The notes under the pieces are model-generated. The model worked only from the letters and a program-made list of their open reading frames with translations, was not told the DNA's origin and did no database searches. Below, piece by piece: positions 1 through 5,596 of a stretch of 6,147 bases of DNA (positions are counted from its first letter, which is position 1; each line of letters begins with the position of its first letter). Location: the NCBI GenBank assembly GCA_003225515.1, contig QIAK01000196.1, positions 1 to 6,147 on the forward strand, given 5' to 3'. The stretch is from Acidobacteriota bacterium. Its GTDB lineage: Bacteria > Acidobacteriota > Terriglobia > Terriglobales > Acidobacteriaceae. The position numbers and the translations under genes were made by a program.

Positions 1-1
1 G

Positions 2-814
2 CATGCGAATGGCGTGCGGGCTCTGGTTGTCCCGTCAACCGGGGTAACTGACTACGCCAAGGTTTGTGAAAAATATGCCGAATTGATTTCATCCCGAGGT
101 GGCACGGTACGCACCTCCACGGTCGCTACTGGCATACGCCGCCTGGCCAATGAAATCGTAGTGGAGACTTCGCAGGGTGCGTTTTCCGCCGGCGCTCTCA
201 TCAATTGCGCTGGACTGTTCAGTGATCGCATCAGCCGCATGGCCGGAGATGATCCCGGAGTAATGATCGTCCCTTTTCGGGGAGAATATTACGACCTCAC
301 GCCGGAGCGCGCCTCGCTGGTTCGGGCGCTGATTTACCCGGTGCCCGATCCGCGCTTTCCATTTCTCGGAGTGCATTTCACGCGCCGCGTTACTGGCAAA
401 GTGGATGCCGGTCCGAATGCAGTTTTCGCATTGGCACGCGAAGGTTATCGTCACTCCGATATCAGCGTGCGCGATCTGGCAGCATCACTCGCGTTCCCCG
501 GATTCTGGCGTATGGCACGGCAACATTGGCGCAATGGAATTGAGGAGTATCGGCGTTCACTATCGAAACCCATGTTCGTACGTGCGTTGCAGCGGCTGCT
601 TCCGGAAATTGGCGAAGGCGATCTGATTCCGGGTGGCTCAGGCGTGCGCGCGCAGGCTGTCAGGCCCGACGGCACGCTGGTCGACGATTTCCAATTTGTC
701 GCGTCGGGCAAGGTGCTTCACGTACTCAACGTGCCTTCCCCGGCTGCAACGGCCTCCCTTGTGATCGGCAAGACGATAGTCCAAATGGCGGCAGACAGCC
801 TGGAACTCTCCTGA
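2..814 (+). CDS. lhgO: L-2-hydroxyglutarate oxidase/dehydrogenase LhgO, 5'-truncated by window edge
   Basis: FAD-dependent enzyme of the DAO-like family that oxidises L-2-hydroxyglutarate to 2-oxoglutarate, passing electrons to oxygen or the quinone pool. The reading frame is open to the left edge, so the N-terminal Rossmann FAD-binding part lies outside; about 270 codons remain of a family near 400. Counting from the GTG at 14, visible family blocks are VPSTGVTDY (6-14), INCAG (63-67), FRGEYYDL (88-95), FLGVHFTR with a conserved His (117-124), GPNAV (133-137), SGVRAQ (209-214), and HVLNVPSP followed by AATASLVIG (236-252), which closes the FAD site. The GTG at 14 is an internal valine, not the start. 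Stop TGA at 812-814. No clear terminator follows. Identification is from recalled family motifs; choosing between oxidase and quinone-linked dehydrogenase is not possible here. Confidence 0.88.
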   Translation, partial: HANGVRALVVPSTGVTDYAKVCEKYAELISSRGGTVRTSTVATGIRRLANEIVVETSQGAFSAGALINCAGLFSDRISRMAGDDPGVMIVPFRGEYYDLTPERASLVRALIYPVPDPRFPFLGVHFTRRVTGKVDAGPNAVFALAREGYRHSDISVRDLAASLAFPGFWRMARQHWRNGIEEYRRSLSKPMFVRALQRLLPEIGEGDLIPGGSGVRAQAVRPDGTLVDDFQFVASGKVLHVLNVPSPAATASLVIGKTIVQMAADSLELS

Positions 815-979
815 TCTGTCTGCTTGTACAACACTCGCTATCAGCTGATCACAAGCCTGAGCAGCGCGGCTAACAGGAAAATGAATCTGTGACATCGGAA
901 AAGGAGTGCATGCGCTCTTGTGGTCCATGCTAATGTGACATTCTGGGTTTTCGATTCTCTTCAGGGTTGGAGGCGGAAG
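815..979. other. Intergenic gap, no resolved signal
   Basis: 165 bases between lhgO and the small zinc-ribbon gene. It holds the GGAGG ribosome binding site of the latter (969-973). No convincing -35/-10 pair and no hairpin with a T-tract was found, so it is unclear whether the two genes share a transcript. Confidence 0.4.
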
Positions 980-1141
980 ATGAGAGCCTGTCCCAATACC
1001 GAATGCGTAGCCTTTGGCCATCTCGTGTACTCGGTAGCGACTCGATGTCCGTTGTGCAGATGGGACTTGAAGACCGCTCTTCCCGCGAGCGAAACCGTGC
1101 CTGCTCCGAAGCTTGATCGCCAGTTACACCCATCCCGGTAA
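980..1141 (+). CDS. 53-residue zinc-ribbon-like small protein
   Basis: Short protein with four cysteines arranged C4-X4-C9-X13-C23-X2-C26, the second pair inside RCPLCRWDL. This spacing suggests one structural zinc site (zinc-ribbon-like knuckles); no catalytic domain is present and the last 20 residues are a polar, Pro-rich tail. The frame is open further upstream to an ATG at 920, but the ATG at 980 is preferred: GGAGG lies at 969-973, six bases before it, and the Cys motif starts right after this Met. It follows lhgO by 165 bases on the same strand and faces the deaminase gene, whose stop codon is 19 bases away. Function unknown; nucleic-acid or protein binding is possible but not shown. 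The strong ribosome binding site and Cys pairs make it likely real. Confidence 0.62.
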   Translation: MRACPNTECVAFGHLVYSVATRCPLCRWDLKTALPASETVPAPKLDRQLHPSR

Positions 1142-1160
1142 ATCGCGCAGCAGGAAGCTC

Positions 1161-1601
1161 TCACATCCCGATGTCTTCATTCCACAAGTCAGGATGTGCG
1201 CCGATAAATTCGCGCATCATCCTGACGCATTCCCCATCGTCGAGAACTGCGATGGCGATCCCGTGCTGACGGAAAAGGTCCTCGGCTCCCTGGAAGTTGC
1301 GGTTCTCTCCGATCACGATGCGCGGAATGCGAAACAGCAAGGCAGTTCCGGTGCACATGATGCACGGACTCAGAGTGCTCACCAGGGTCAACTCCGCCCA
1401 GTCACGCCGGCGGCCGGCATTGCGAAGGCACACTGTTTCCGCGTGGGCTGTGGGATCGCCGCTCTGCACGCGCAGGTTATATCCGCGGGCTACAATTTTC
1501 CCCCGGTTGTCAGCCAAAACCGATCCGATCGGCAACCCTCCTTCGCTCAGCCCTTTTCTGGCTTCTGCGACAGCCTCGCGCAATAATGCTTCATCGTTCA
1601 T
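1161..1601 (-). CDS. FCY1-type cytosine deaminase (CDA-fold nucleobase deaminase)
   Basis: Predicted zinc hydrolase that deaminates cytosine to uracil plus ammonia. It belongs to the cytidine deaminase fold, as does yeast FCY1, and is unrelated to E. coli CodA (an amidohydrolase). In a 146-residue protein the zinc site is H53 and E55 (TAHAE) with C80 and C83 (SPCIMC); E55 would be the proton shuttle. Residues matching the yeast base-contacting set are also kept: N42 (YNLR), F103 (GENRNF), and W140, D143, I144 near the C-terminus (WNEDIG). That pattern is more specific than a generic nucleoside deaminase. Start: ATG at 1601-1599, fitting the family length; a TTG at 1622 overlapping the ligase stop would add seven residues. 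GAGG lies about 15 bases before the ATG, rather far. Probably co-transcribed with the upstream ligase. Substrate is inferred, not proven. Confidence 0.85.
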   Translation of the reverse strand: MNDEALLREAVAEARKGLSEGGLPIGSVLADNRGKIVARGYNLRVQSGDPTAHAETVCLRNAGRRRDWAELTLVSTLSPCIMCTGTALLFRIPRIVIGENRNFQGAEDLFRQHGIAIAVLDDGECVRMMREFIGAHPDLWNEDIGM

Positions 1602-1618
1602 GTTTGTTCGAACCGTCC

Positions 1619-3193
1619 TCAACGTAATTTGTAGCGTTGCAGTTTGCCGGTCGCAGTTTTTGGGAGCTCGGAAAAAAAGTCAATCCGGTGCGGCCTTTTA
1701 AAGACTGGAAGCCGTTCCAGAATAAAGCGCTGTAACTCGAGCGCGACGTCTGGGCTTCCCAGCCTTTCATTTCGAAGCACGACGCAAGCCACCGTCTTTA
1801 CAAGACCGTCCTCATCCTTGCGGCCGACGACGGCGGCTTCCTGAACGTCCGGATGTTCCATCAGGTGATTCTCGACTTCAACTGGACTCACCCAGGTACC
1901 GCTTACTTTCAGCATGTCATCGGAGCGGCCCGCATACCAGAAGTATCCATCACTATCCTGGTAGTAACGATCGCCCGTGCGCAGCCATTGGCCGGAGATC
2001 GTATCTTTGGTTCTTTCATGTTGGTTCCAATAGCTGGCGCAGGCGGCGTCTGTTTTGATAATCAAGTCGCCCATTTCGCCGGTCGCAACCGACAGGCTAT
2101 TTTCGTCAACGATGCGCGCTTCGAATCCGGGGATAATCGTTCCGCTGGAGCCGGGCTTGACTGCGCCCGGGCGATTCGCGATGAACATGTGCAGCGCCTC
2201 TGTGGATCCAATGGCGTCGAGAATCTCAACCCCGAAGCGCTCTTTGAAGCGATGAAAAATGGCAGCCGGAAGACATTCTCCCGCAGAGACGGCATGCCGC
2301 ACGGAAGAAAAATCCGGAGCCGGCGCGTTGTCCGCCAAGTGTGCGAGCAATTTTGCGTAGTTCGAAGGTACTGAAAAAAAGAGGGTGGGACGGTAGCGCT
2401 CCACCACATCGAAAACGGTTTGCGGTTTAGGAGGGCCAGGCAGCAGTATGCTGGTCGCTCCTACCGCGAGTGAGAAATAAAGCCCATTCCCAAGCCCGTA
2501 CGCGAAAAAGAGTTTAGCCACGCTGAAGAAGCGGTCACTCTCGGTGACATTGAGGATGCCGCGCGCATAACGTTCGGTACACACCACCATATCGTGCTGC
2601 AGATGCACACAACCCTTTGGACGTCCCGTGCTTCCCGACGAAAAGAGCCACAACGCGGCGTCATCCTTGCTGGTGCGTGCGCACTCCAGGCTCGCGGAAG
2701 CATTTCCAATCCAACTATCAAAGGATTGTGCTTGAAAACCCGGCATCCCAGGCCTTTCTGACTCTCCAACTATGATGATCTTCTGGAGGTACAGAAGCTT
2801 TTCGGACGGGATCGCGTGAAGTTGAGGCAACAGGGAAGCGCTGACAATTGCCACTCGCGCTCGCGAATTGTTGAGCAGGAATTCGTAGTCCGCCGGTTTC
2901 AGCAGCGTGTTAACCGGGACAGCCACCGCTCCCATCTTGATTGCACCGAAAAAACACGCGGCAAATTCCGGCGTATCGAGCAAGAGCAGGAAGACGCGCT
3001 CCTCAATGCGGACTCCCGCACCTGTGAGAGCGTTGCCAACCTTGTTTACCGCCTCAAGAAGTTGGCGGTAGGTGACTCGTCGCTCTTCACATTCGATTGC
3101 GATTTTCTCGCCGCGGCCTTCGTTGATGTGGCGATCGATGAAATAGGAGGCAGCATTGAACTCGTCGGGCAGCGGGAAGGCTGACGTAGTCAT
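1619..3193 (-). CDS. Benzoate-CoA ligase family acyl-CoA synthetase
   Basis: ANL-superfamily enzyme that activates an aromatic or related carboxylate with ATP to an acyl-adenylate and transfers it to CoA. All core motifs are present in 524 residues, a full-length size: P-loop FSSGSTGRPKG (184-194), the KLFFAYGLGN block typical of benzoate-CoA ligases (227-236), SVPSNYAKLL (274-283), GSTEALHMF (329-337), RTGD (405-408), the hinge AGRSDDMLKVSG (421-432) and the C-terminal PKTATGKLQR (511-520), whose K517 is the expected catalytic lysine. No truncation or frameshift. Start ATG at 3193-3191; the only nearby purine run is GGAG two bases before it, so the ribosome binding site is weak. It lies 47 bases downstream of tRNA-Leu and abuts the deaminase gene. 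No aromatic-degradation genes are visible nearby, so benzoate is the family's name rather than a demonstrated substrate (BadA/BclA-like, but hydroxybenzoates or other acids are possible). Confidence 0.87.
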   Translation of the reverse strand: MTTSAFPLPDEFNAASYFIDRHINEGRGEKIAIECEERRVTYRQLLEAVNKVGNALTGAGVRIEERVFLLLLDTPEFAACFFGAIKMGAVAVPVNTLLKPADYEFLLNNSRARVAIVSASLLPQLHAIPSEKLLYLQKIIIVGESERPGMPGFQAQSFDSWIGNASASLECARTSKDDAALWLFSSGSTGRPKGCVHLQHDMVVCTERYARGILNVTESDRFFSVAKLFFAYGLGNGLYFSLAVGATSILLPGPPKPQTVFDVVERYRPTLFFSVPSNYAKLLAHLADNAPAPDFSSVRHAVSAGECLPAAIFHRFKERFGVEILDAIGSTEALHMFIANRPGAVKPGSSGTIIPGFEARIVDENSLSVATGEMGDLIIKTDAACASYWNQHERTKDTISGQWLRTGDRYYQDSDGYFWYAGRSDDMLKVSGTWVSPVEVENHLMEHPDVQEAAVVGRKDEDGLVKTVACVVLRNERLGSPDVALELQRFILERLPVFKRPHRIDFFSELPKTATGKLQRYKLR

Positions 3194-3240
3194 GACTCCA
3201 GTTGGTTAGACAGCGTTGTTCCCCAGGCAGACTGAAACAT

Positions 3241-3325
3241 TGGTGCGAAAGGGGGGACTCGAACCCCCACGGTTTTACCCGCCAGATCCTAAGTCTGGTG
3301 CGTCTGCCAATTCCGCCACTTTCGC
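3241..3325 (-). tRNA. tRNA-Leu (anticodon UAG)
   Basis: Read on the minus strand this gives a full class II tRNA of 85 nt. The acceptor stem GCGAAAG (3325-3319) pairs with CTTTCGC (3251-3245), discriminator A is at 3244, and CCA is encoded at 3243-3241. The anticodon stem CCAGA/TCTGG encloses loop CTTAGGA, with anticodon TAG at 3291-3289, which reads CUA and other CUN leucine codons. The variable arm has a short CGG/CCG stem, as expected for Leu, and the T arm is GGGGG-TTCGAGT-CCCCC. All stems pair without mismatch. The ligase gene begins 47 bases downstream on the same strand. Confidence 0.97.
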
Positions 3326-3511
3326 GACTCTGAGAATAGTAGTTTACTGCCTTTGATAACCGCGGGGAAGGTGGTCAGGCGCTCGCGAAGCAGGCAGGTA
3401 CTTCCCACGACCCAAACCAATAAGTCATTGACTGCGGCGGGAGGGTCGCGGCCACGTCAATTTGCACTCCGCGGCCACGCCCCCCAGGTGGAGCCCCGCT
3501 GCGCCAAGATC
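3326..3511. other. Intergenic spacer, GC-rich, no gene
   Basis: 186 bases between the tRNA and the small membrane-protein gene. It holds a 10-bp direct repeat, CGCGGCCACG, at 3447-3456 and 3470-3479. Neither a clear terminator for the membrane-protein gene nor a good promoter for the tRNA could be recognised. Confidence 0.4.
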
Positions 3512-3781
3512 TTATTGCACTTCGTTCAGCTTTTGGAAGATCAGCATTGCGACCAGCACCAGCAGAAAAACTCCGGCGCCGATGCTGAAGACGCGCACTG
3601 GAATCCTCAGCCGGTTGACTTTCACCAACAACTCGGTCTGTTCCTCTTGCATGTGCGAATTCGTAGTATCCAAAAACAGCTGCTCGTCTTCATGCATGGT
3701 GAGAGTGCTTCTGTAAATCAGAAGAAGGATCAGACCAATTGCGAAGATCCCGAATACCACCGCCACGATAGTCAGTGTCAT
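3512..3781 (-). CDS. Small two-helix membrane protein, unknown function
   Basis: An 89-residue protein made almost entirely of two hydrophobic helices (about residues 2-23 and 61-82) joined by an acidic, hydrophilic loop (HEDEQ, MQEEQTE), with the short tail QKLNEVQ. No enzymatic motif or cysteine is visible and I do not recognise the family. The frame is open upstream to 3943, but the ATG at 3781-3779 is chosen for three reasons: AGGTGG sits just before it, the first helix starts at this Met, and the added N-terminal stretch has no protein-like features and contains a TATAAT on this strand (3884-3879). It is transcribed away from the erpA-like gene. The loop may carry a coiled-coil-like segment; topology is undetermined. 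Confidence 0.58.
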   Translation of the reverse strand: MTLTIVAVVFGIFAIGLILLLIYRSTLTMHEDEQLFLDTTNSHMQEEQTELLVKVNRLRIPVRVFSIGAGVFLLVLVAMLIFQKLNEVQ

Positions 3782-4079
3782 AAGCCACCTCGGCAAATTC
3801 AACCCAAGTCCACCGGCTTTCCACCTGTGGAGCGAGGCGCGCGCAAGACCTCGCATCTGGGGAAGGCCTAACGCGACGATTATAGCCCCGTTCTCAAGCT
3901 CCCGGCACCGAATTAATCCCTTTGTTCGGAGTGCGTTATACAAGCCGGGAACAATGCGACGTTCACTGGTCCGACCGCATCCAACAAAATGACAGTTTCT
4001 GCGCTAGTATCGGGAATCAATATTGTTCGGGAAACAGCATTTGCTATAATTAAACAGCTTTAAAGCCAAGGAGATACAA
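3782..4079. other. Intergenic region between divergent genes
   Basis: About 300 bases between the small membrane-protein gene (leftward) and the erpA-like gene (rightward). On the right side it carries the erpA-like promoter. On the left, a perfect TATAAT on the minus strand (3884-3879) could serve the membrane-protein gene, but no -35 is seen at normal spacing. No RNA gene or operator palindrome of note was found apart from CAATATTG at 4018-4025, next to the erpA -35 region. Confidence 0.45.
4023..4050 (+). promoter_or_regulatory. Extended -10 promoter of the erpA-like gene
   Basis: A perfect TATAAT at 4045-4050 is preceded by TG at 4042-4043 (extended -10, TGCTATAAT). A weak -35 candidate, TTGTTC, lies at 4023-4028 with a 16-bp spacer. 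The start codon follows 30 bases downstream with AAGGAG at 4068-4073, giving a short leader. The palindrome CAATATTG (4018-4025) touches the -35 and could be an operator; that is speculative. Confidence 0.7.
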
Positions 4080-4445
4080 ATGGCCACGTCCACCGTACCT
4101 GAAGTCACCAAGAAGGCCCCGCCCGTTACCCTAACCGTCAACGCGGTGAAAAAGGTAAAGGAAATCATGGGCCAGCAGACACCCGTTCCCGCCGGCTTGC
4201 GCATTGGGGTTGTGGGGGGCGGATGCTCCGGTTTCTCCTACTCCATGCAGTTTGAAAATGGCGCGGGCATGATGGACAAGACCTTCGATATGGAGGGCCT
4301 GAAAGTGTTCGTCGATTCGACCTCAGTGATGTATCTGAATGGCTGCGTTGTCGACTATGTCGAAACGCTCGAAGGAGCAGGCTTCAAATTCGAAAATCCG
4401 AACGTGAAGAGCACGTGCGGTTGCGGATCGTCGTTCAGCGTATAA
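4080..4445 (+). CDS. erpA: ErpA/IscA-type iron-sulfur cluster carrier (HesB family)
   Basis: A-type carrier that receives Fe-S clusters from a scaffold and hands them to client apoproteins in the cytoplasm. The 121-residue protein has the three family cysteines: C49 in GGGCSG, and C113 and C115 in the C-terminal STCGCGSSFSV. The ending NPNVKSTCGCGSSFSV is close to that of E. coli ErpA (NPNAKSTCGCGSSFSI, from memory), so ErpA is preferred over IscA. An extra cysteine, C89, and an N-terminal extension of about 15 polar residues are present. Start ATG at 4080 has AAGGAG six bases upstream. The gene stands alone between its own promoter and a strong terminator; no isc or suf genes are adjacent. 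The ErpA versus IscA naming is the main uncertainty. Confidence 0.92.
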   Translation: MATSTVPEVTKKAPPVTLTVNAVKKVKEIMGQQTPVPAGLRIGVVGGGCSGFSYSMQFENGAGMMDKTFDMEGLKVFVDSTSVMYLNGCVVDYVETLEGAGFKFENPNVKSTCGCGSSFSV

Positions 4446-4473
4446 GCTGGGTATCGAAAGTTTCTTGAAAGAG

Positions 4474-4503
4474 AATGGCCTCACCGGCTGCGGTGAGGCC
4501 ATT
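4474..4503 (+). terminator. Rho-independent terminator after the erpA-like gene
   Basis: A perfect 13-bp inverted repeat, AATGGCCTCACCG (4474-4486) and CGGTGAGGCCATT (4491-4503), closes a GCTG tetraloop. It is followed by the T-rich run TCTATTTTCTCTT. It lies 29 bases past the erpA-like stop and 24 bases from the stop of the convergent pseudopilin gene, so the stem may also slow transcription from the other side, although that side lacks a good T-tract. Confidence 0.9.
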
Positions 4504-4527
4504 TCTATTTTCTCTTCGGATTCGGAA

Positions 4528-5493
4528 TCACTGCTGTTGCGGAGGATTGCTCGGCGGACTCGGAGCCCCGAATCCAGGCGTCGAGGGTGTGGTTGGGTTG
4601 TTCTGCAATCCCCCCGGGCCCGAGCTGAATGGACTGTTATTGCCGGGTTGCTGACTATTGAGATTGGGGATGCCCTGCTGTCCGAATCCCTGCAACTGAG
4701 GCTGATAGGGCGTGGTAATCAAAGCGCCTCGATCCATCGCGGGATCGTACACAAACTGCCACTCGTTATATTTCTTCTTGTGATTGAACTCGCGGATGGT
4801 GACATCTTTCTTGTTAGCGCTCGCGACTCCAATAATGGGTCCGCCGCCGAAAGTTACGCCAGCTAATTTGTCGCCGGAGTTTCCACTTGTGCTGTCGGGC
4901 GTGGTCCCTCCCGGATTCGTTCCCGCCGCGTCCGGAGATGGTTGGGAGCCCGGCTGAGTTGGATCGGTTCCTGCAGGAGTGTTGGCGGTAGGTGAGCTCT
5001 GACCGAGTTGCGAAGTTGGGCTCGATCCAAATCCCGTGCTGTTGAGCGCGCCCGGCGAGTTCAAGCTATTCGCGCCGACCGAATTCGCGCCAGGTATGGT
5101 TCCCCCGCCCATTCCGAGACTCAGAGACAGCTTGACCTCGCCAAAGTGCAGCAACTTGAAATCTTCACACTTTCCGTTCTTGCAGTTCATCGGATCTTTA
5201 TATCGCTTGCGCAAGAAACGCATGTTGTTGGCAGACTCGAGGTCCTCAATCTTGGTTGGATATCGTCCGAATTTCTTGTAGTAAGCGCGGATCGCGCGGG
5301 AGTACTGCACTCCCCGATGAATCATCTCCTCTTCCCGATCGCGCCTGATTTCGAATGCGATCGTAGGCACGATCGCAGCCGCAAAGATGACCATCAAGGC
5401 CATAACCAGCGTCAGCGTAAGCAAGATATAGCCGCGCTCGTTGCATAAACGGCGAGGGTGTCGCCGTCTTCGCGTTAGAGAGCTCAAAAGCAT
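4528..5493 (-). CDS. GspG-like pseudopilin with a long disordered insert
   Basis: Type II secretion / type IV pilus family protein of 321 residues. A basic leader (LTRRRRHPRR) precedes NERG-YILLTLTL, a prepilin-peptidase-type site with cleavage expected after G21, followed by a hydrophobic helix (22-47). The mature position 5 is T26, not the usual glutamate. Residues 48-125 form a pilin-like head with RAYYKKFGRYP and FLRKRYKDP plus C104 and C109, which could pair. About 128-210 is Gly/Ser/Asn/Pro/Thr-rich and probably disordered. Order resumes at GGGPIIGVAS to YNEWQFVYDP (217-251), a pattern seen in GspG-like proteins, then a Pro/Gln/Gly tail to the end. Start ATG at 5493-5491 sits directly after seven Ts with no Shine-Dalgarno. 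It is probably exported to the inner membrane and assembled or used as a minor pilin. It follows the PilP-like gene across an octamer array. Confidence 0.75.
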   Translation of the reverse strand: MLLSSLTRRRRHPRRLCNERGYILLTLTLVMALMVIFAAAIVPTIAFEIRRDREEEMIHRGVQYSRAIRAYYKKFGRYPTKIEDLESANNMRFLRKRYKDPMNCKNGKCEDFKLLHFGEVKLSLSLGMGGGTIPGANSVGANSLNSPGALNSTGFGSSPTSQLGQSSPTANTPAGTDPTQPGSQPSPDAAGTNPGGTTPDSTSGNSGDKLAGVTFGGGPIIGVASANKKDVTIREFNHKKKYNEWQFVYDPAMDRGALITTPYQPQLQGFGQQGIPNLNSQQPGNNSPFSSGPGGLQNNPTTPSTPGFGAPSPPSNPPQQQ

Positions 5494-5500
5494 AAAAAAA

Positions 5501-5596
5501 CCATTCAGTAATTGAGGAATTTCGCAATTGAAAACCTTTGCGGCGGTTCAATTACTCAATTACAAAATTACTCAATTGCCCAATTCCCCAATCAAC
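5501..5596. repeat. Degenerate 8-bp tandem array with AATT core
   Basis: Twelve consecutive octamers in one register fill the gap between the two pilus genes. On the plus strand from 5501 they are CCATTCAG, TAATTGAG, GAATTTCG, CAATTGAA, AACCTTTG, CGGCGGTT, CAATTACT, CAATTACA, AAATTACT, CAATTGCC, CAATTCCC, CAATCAAC. Eight of twelve carry AATT at positions 2-5; the 12-mer AATTACTCAATT occurs twice, 16 bp apart (5550 and 5566). Units five and six form a 16-bp block with AACC/GGTT ends (5533-5548), flanked so that AATTGAAAACC (5526-5536) and GGTTCAATT (5545-5553) can pair with a two-base bulge. The array ends exactly at the stop codon of the upstream gene (5597). The periodicity is read directly; any function is unknown. 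Confidence 0.8.

Noticed and set aside
840..849. Palindrome ATCAGCTGAT downstream of lhgO
   Set aside because: A 10-bp palindrome is expected several times by chance in 6 kb, and no promoter element lies beside it.
1113..1586. Open frame of 157 codons on the plus strand opposite the deaminase gene
   Set aside because: It is antisense to a gene with clear catalytic motifs, its translation shows no recognisable domain, and it overlaps the zinc-ribbon gene.
1853..2374. Open frame of 173 codons on the plus strand inside the ligase gene
   Set aside because: Antisense shadow of a fully conserved ANL enzyme; no motif and no ribosome binding site.
3241..3265. tRNA 3' end as an integration attachment site
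   Set aside because: No second copy of the tRNA 3' end was seen elsewhere in the window, and there is no integrase gene.
3447..3479. Direct repeat CGCGGCCACG, two copies
   Set aside because: Only two short GC-rich copies with no further structure or link to a gene; chance is likely.
3353..3871. Open frame of 172 codons on the plus strand opposite the membrane-protein gene
   Set aside because: Its translation is rich in Gln, His and Arg without domain features, as expected for the complement of hydrophobic codons. The opposite strand gives a coherent two-helix protein.
3782..3943. Longer N-terminus for the two-helix membrane protein (ATG at 3943)
   Set aside because: The extra 54 residues have no protein-like pattern, a TATAAT lies inside them, and the ATG at 3781 has an SD-like AGGTGG directly upstream.
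5501..5596. CRISPR array reading of the AATT repeats
   Set aside because: The period is 8 bp with no distinct spacers, far shorter than any CRISPR repeat-spacer unit, and no cas genes are present.
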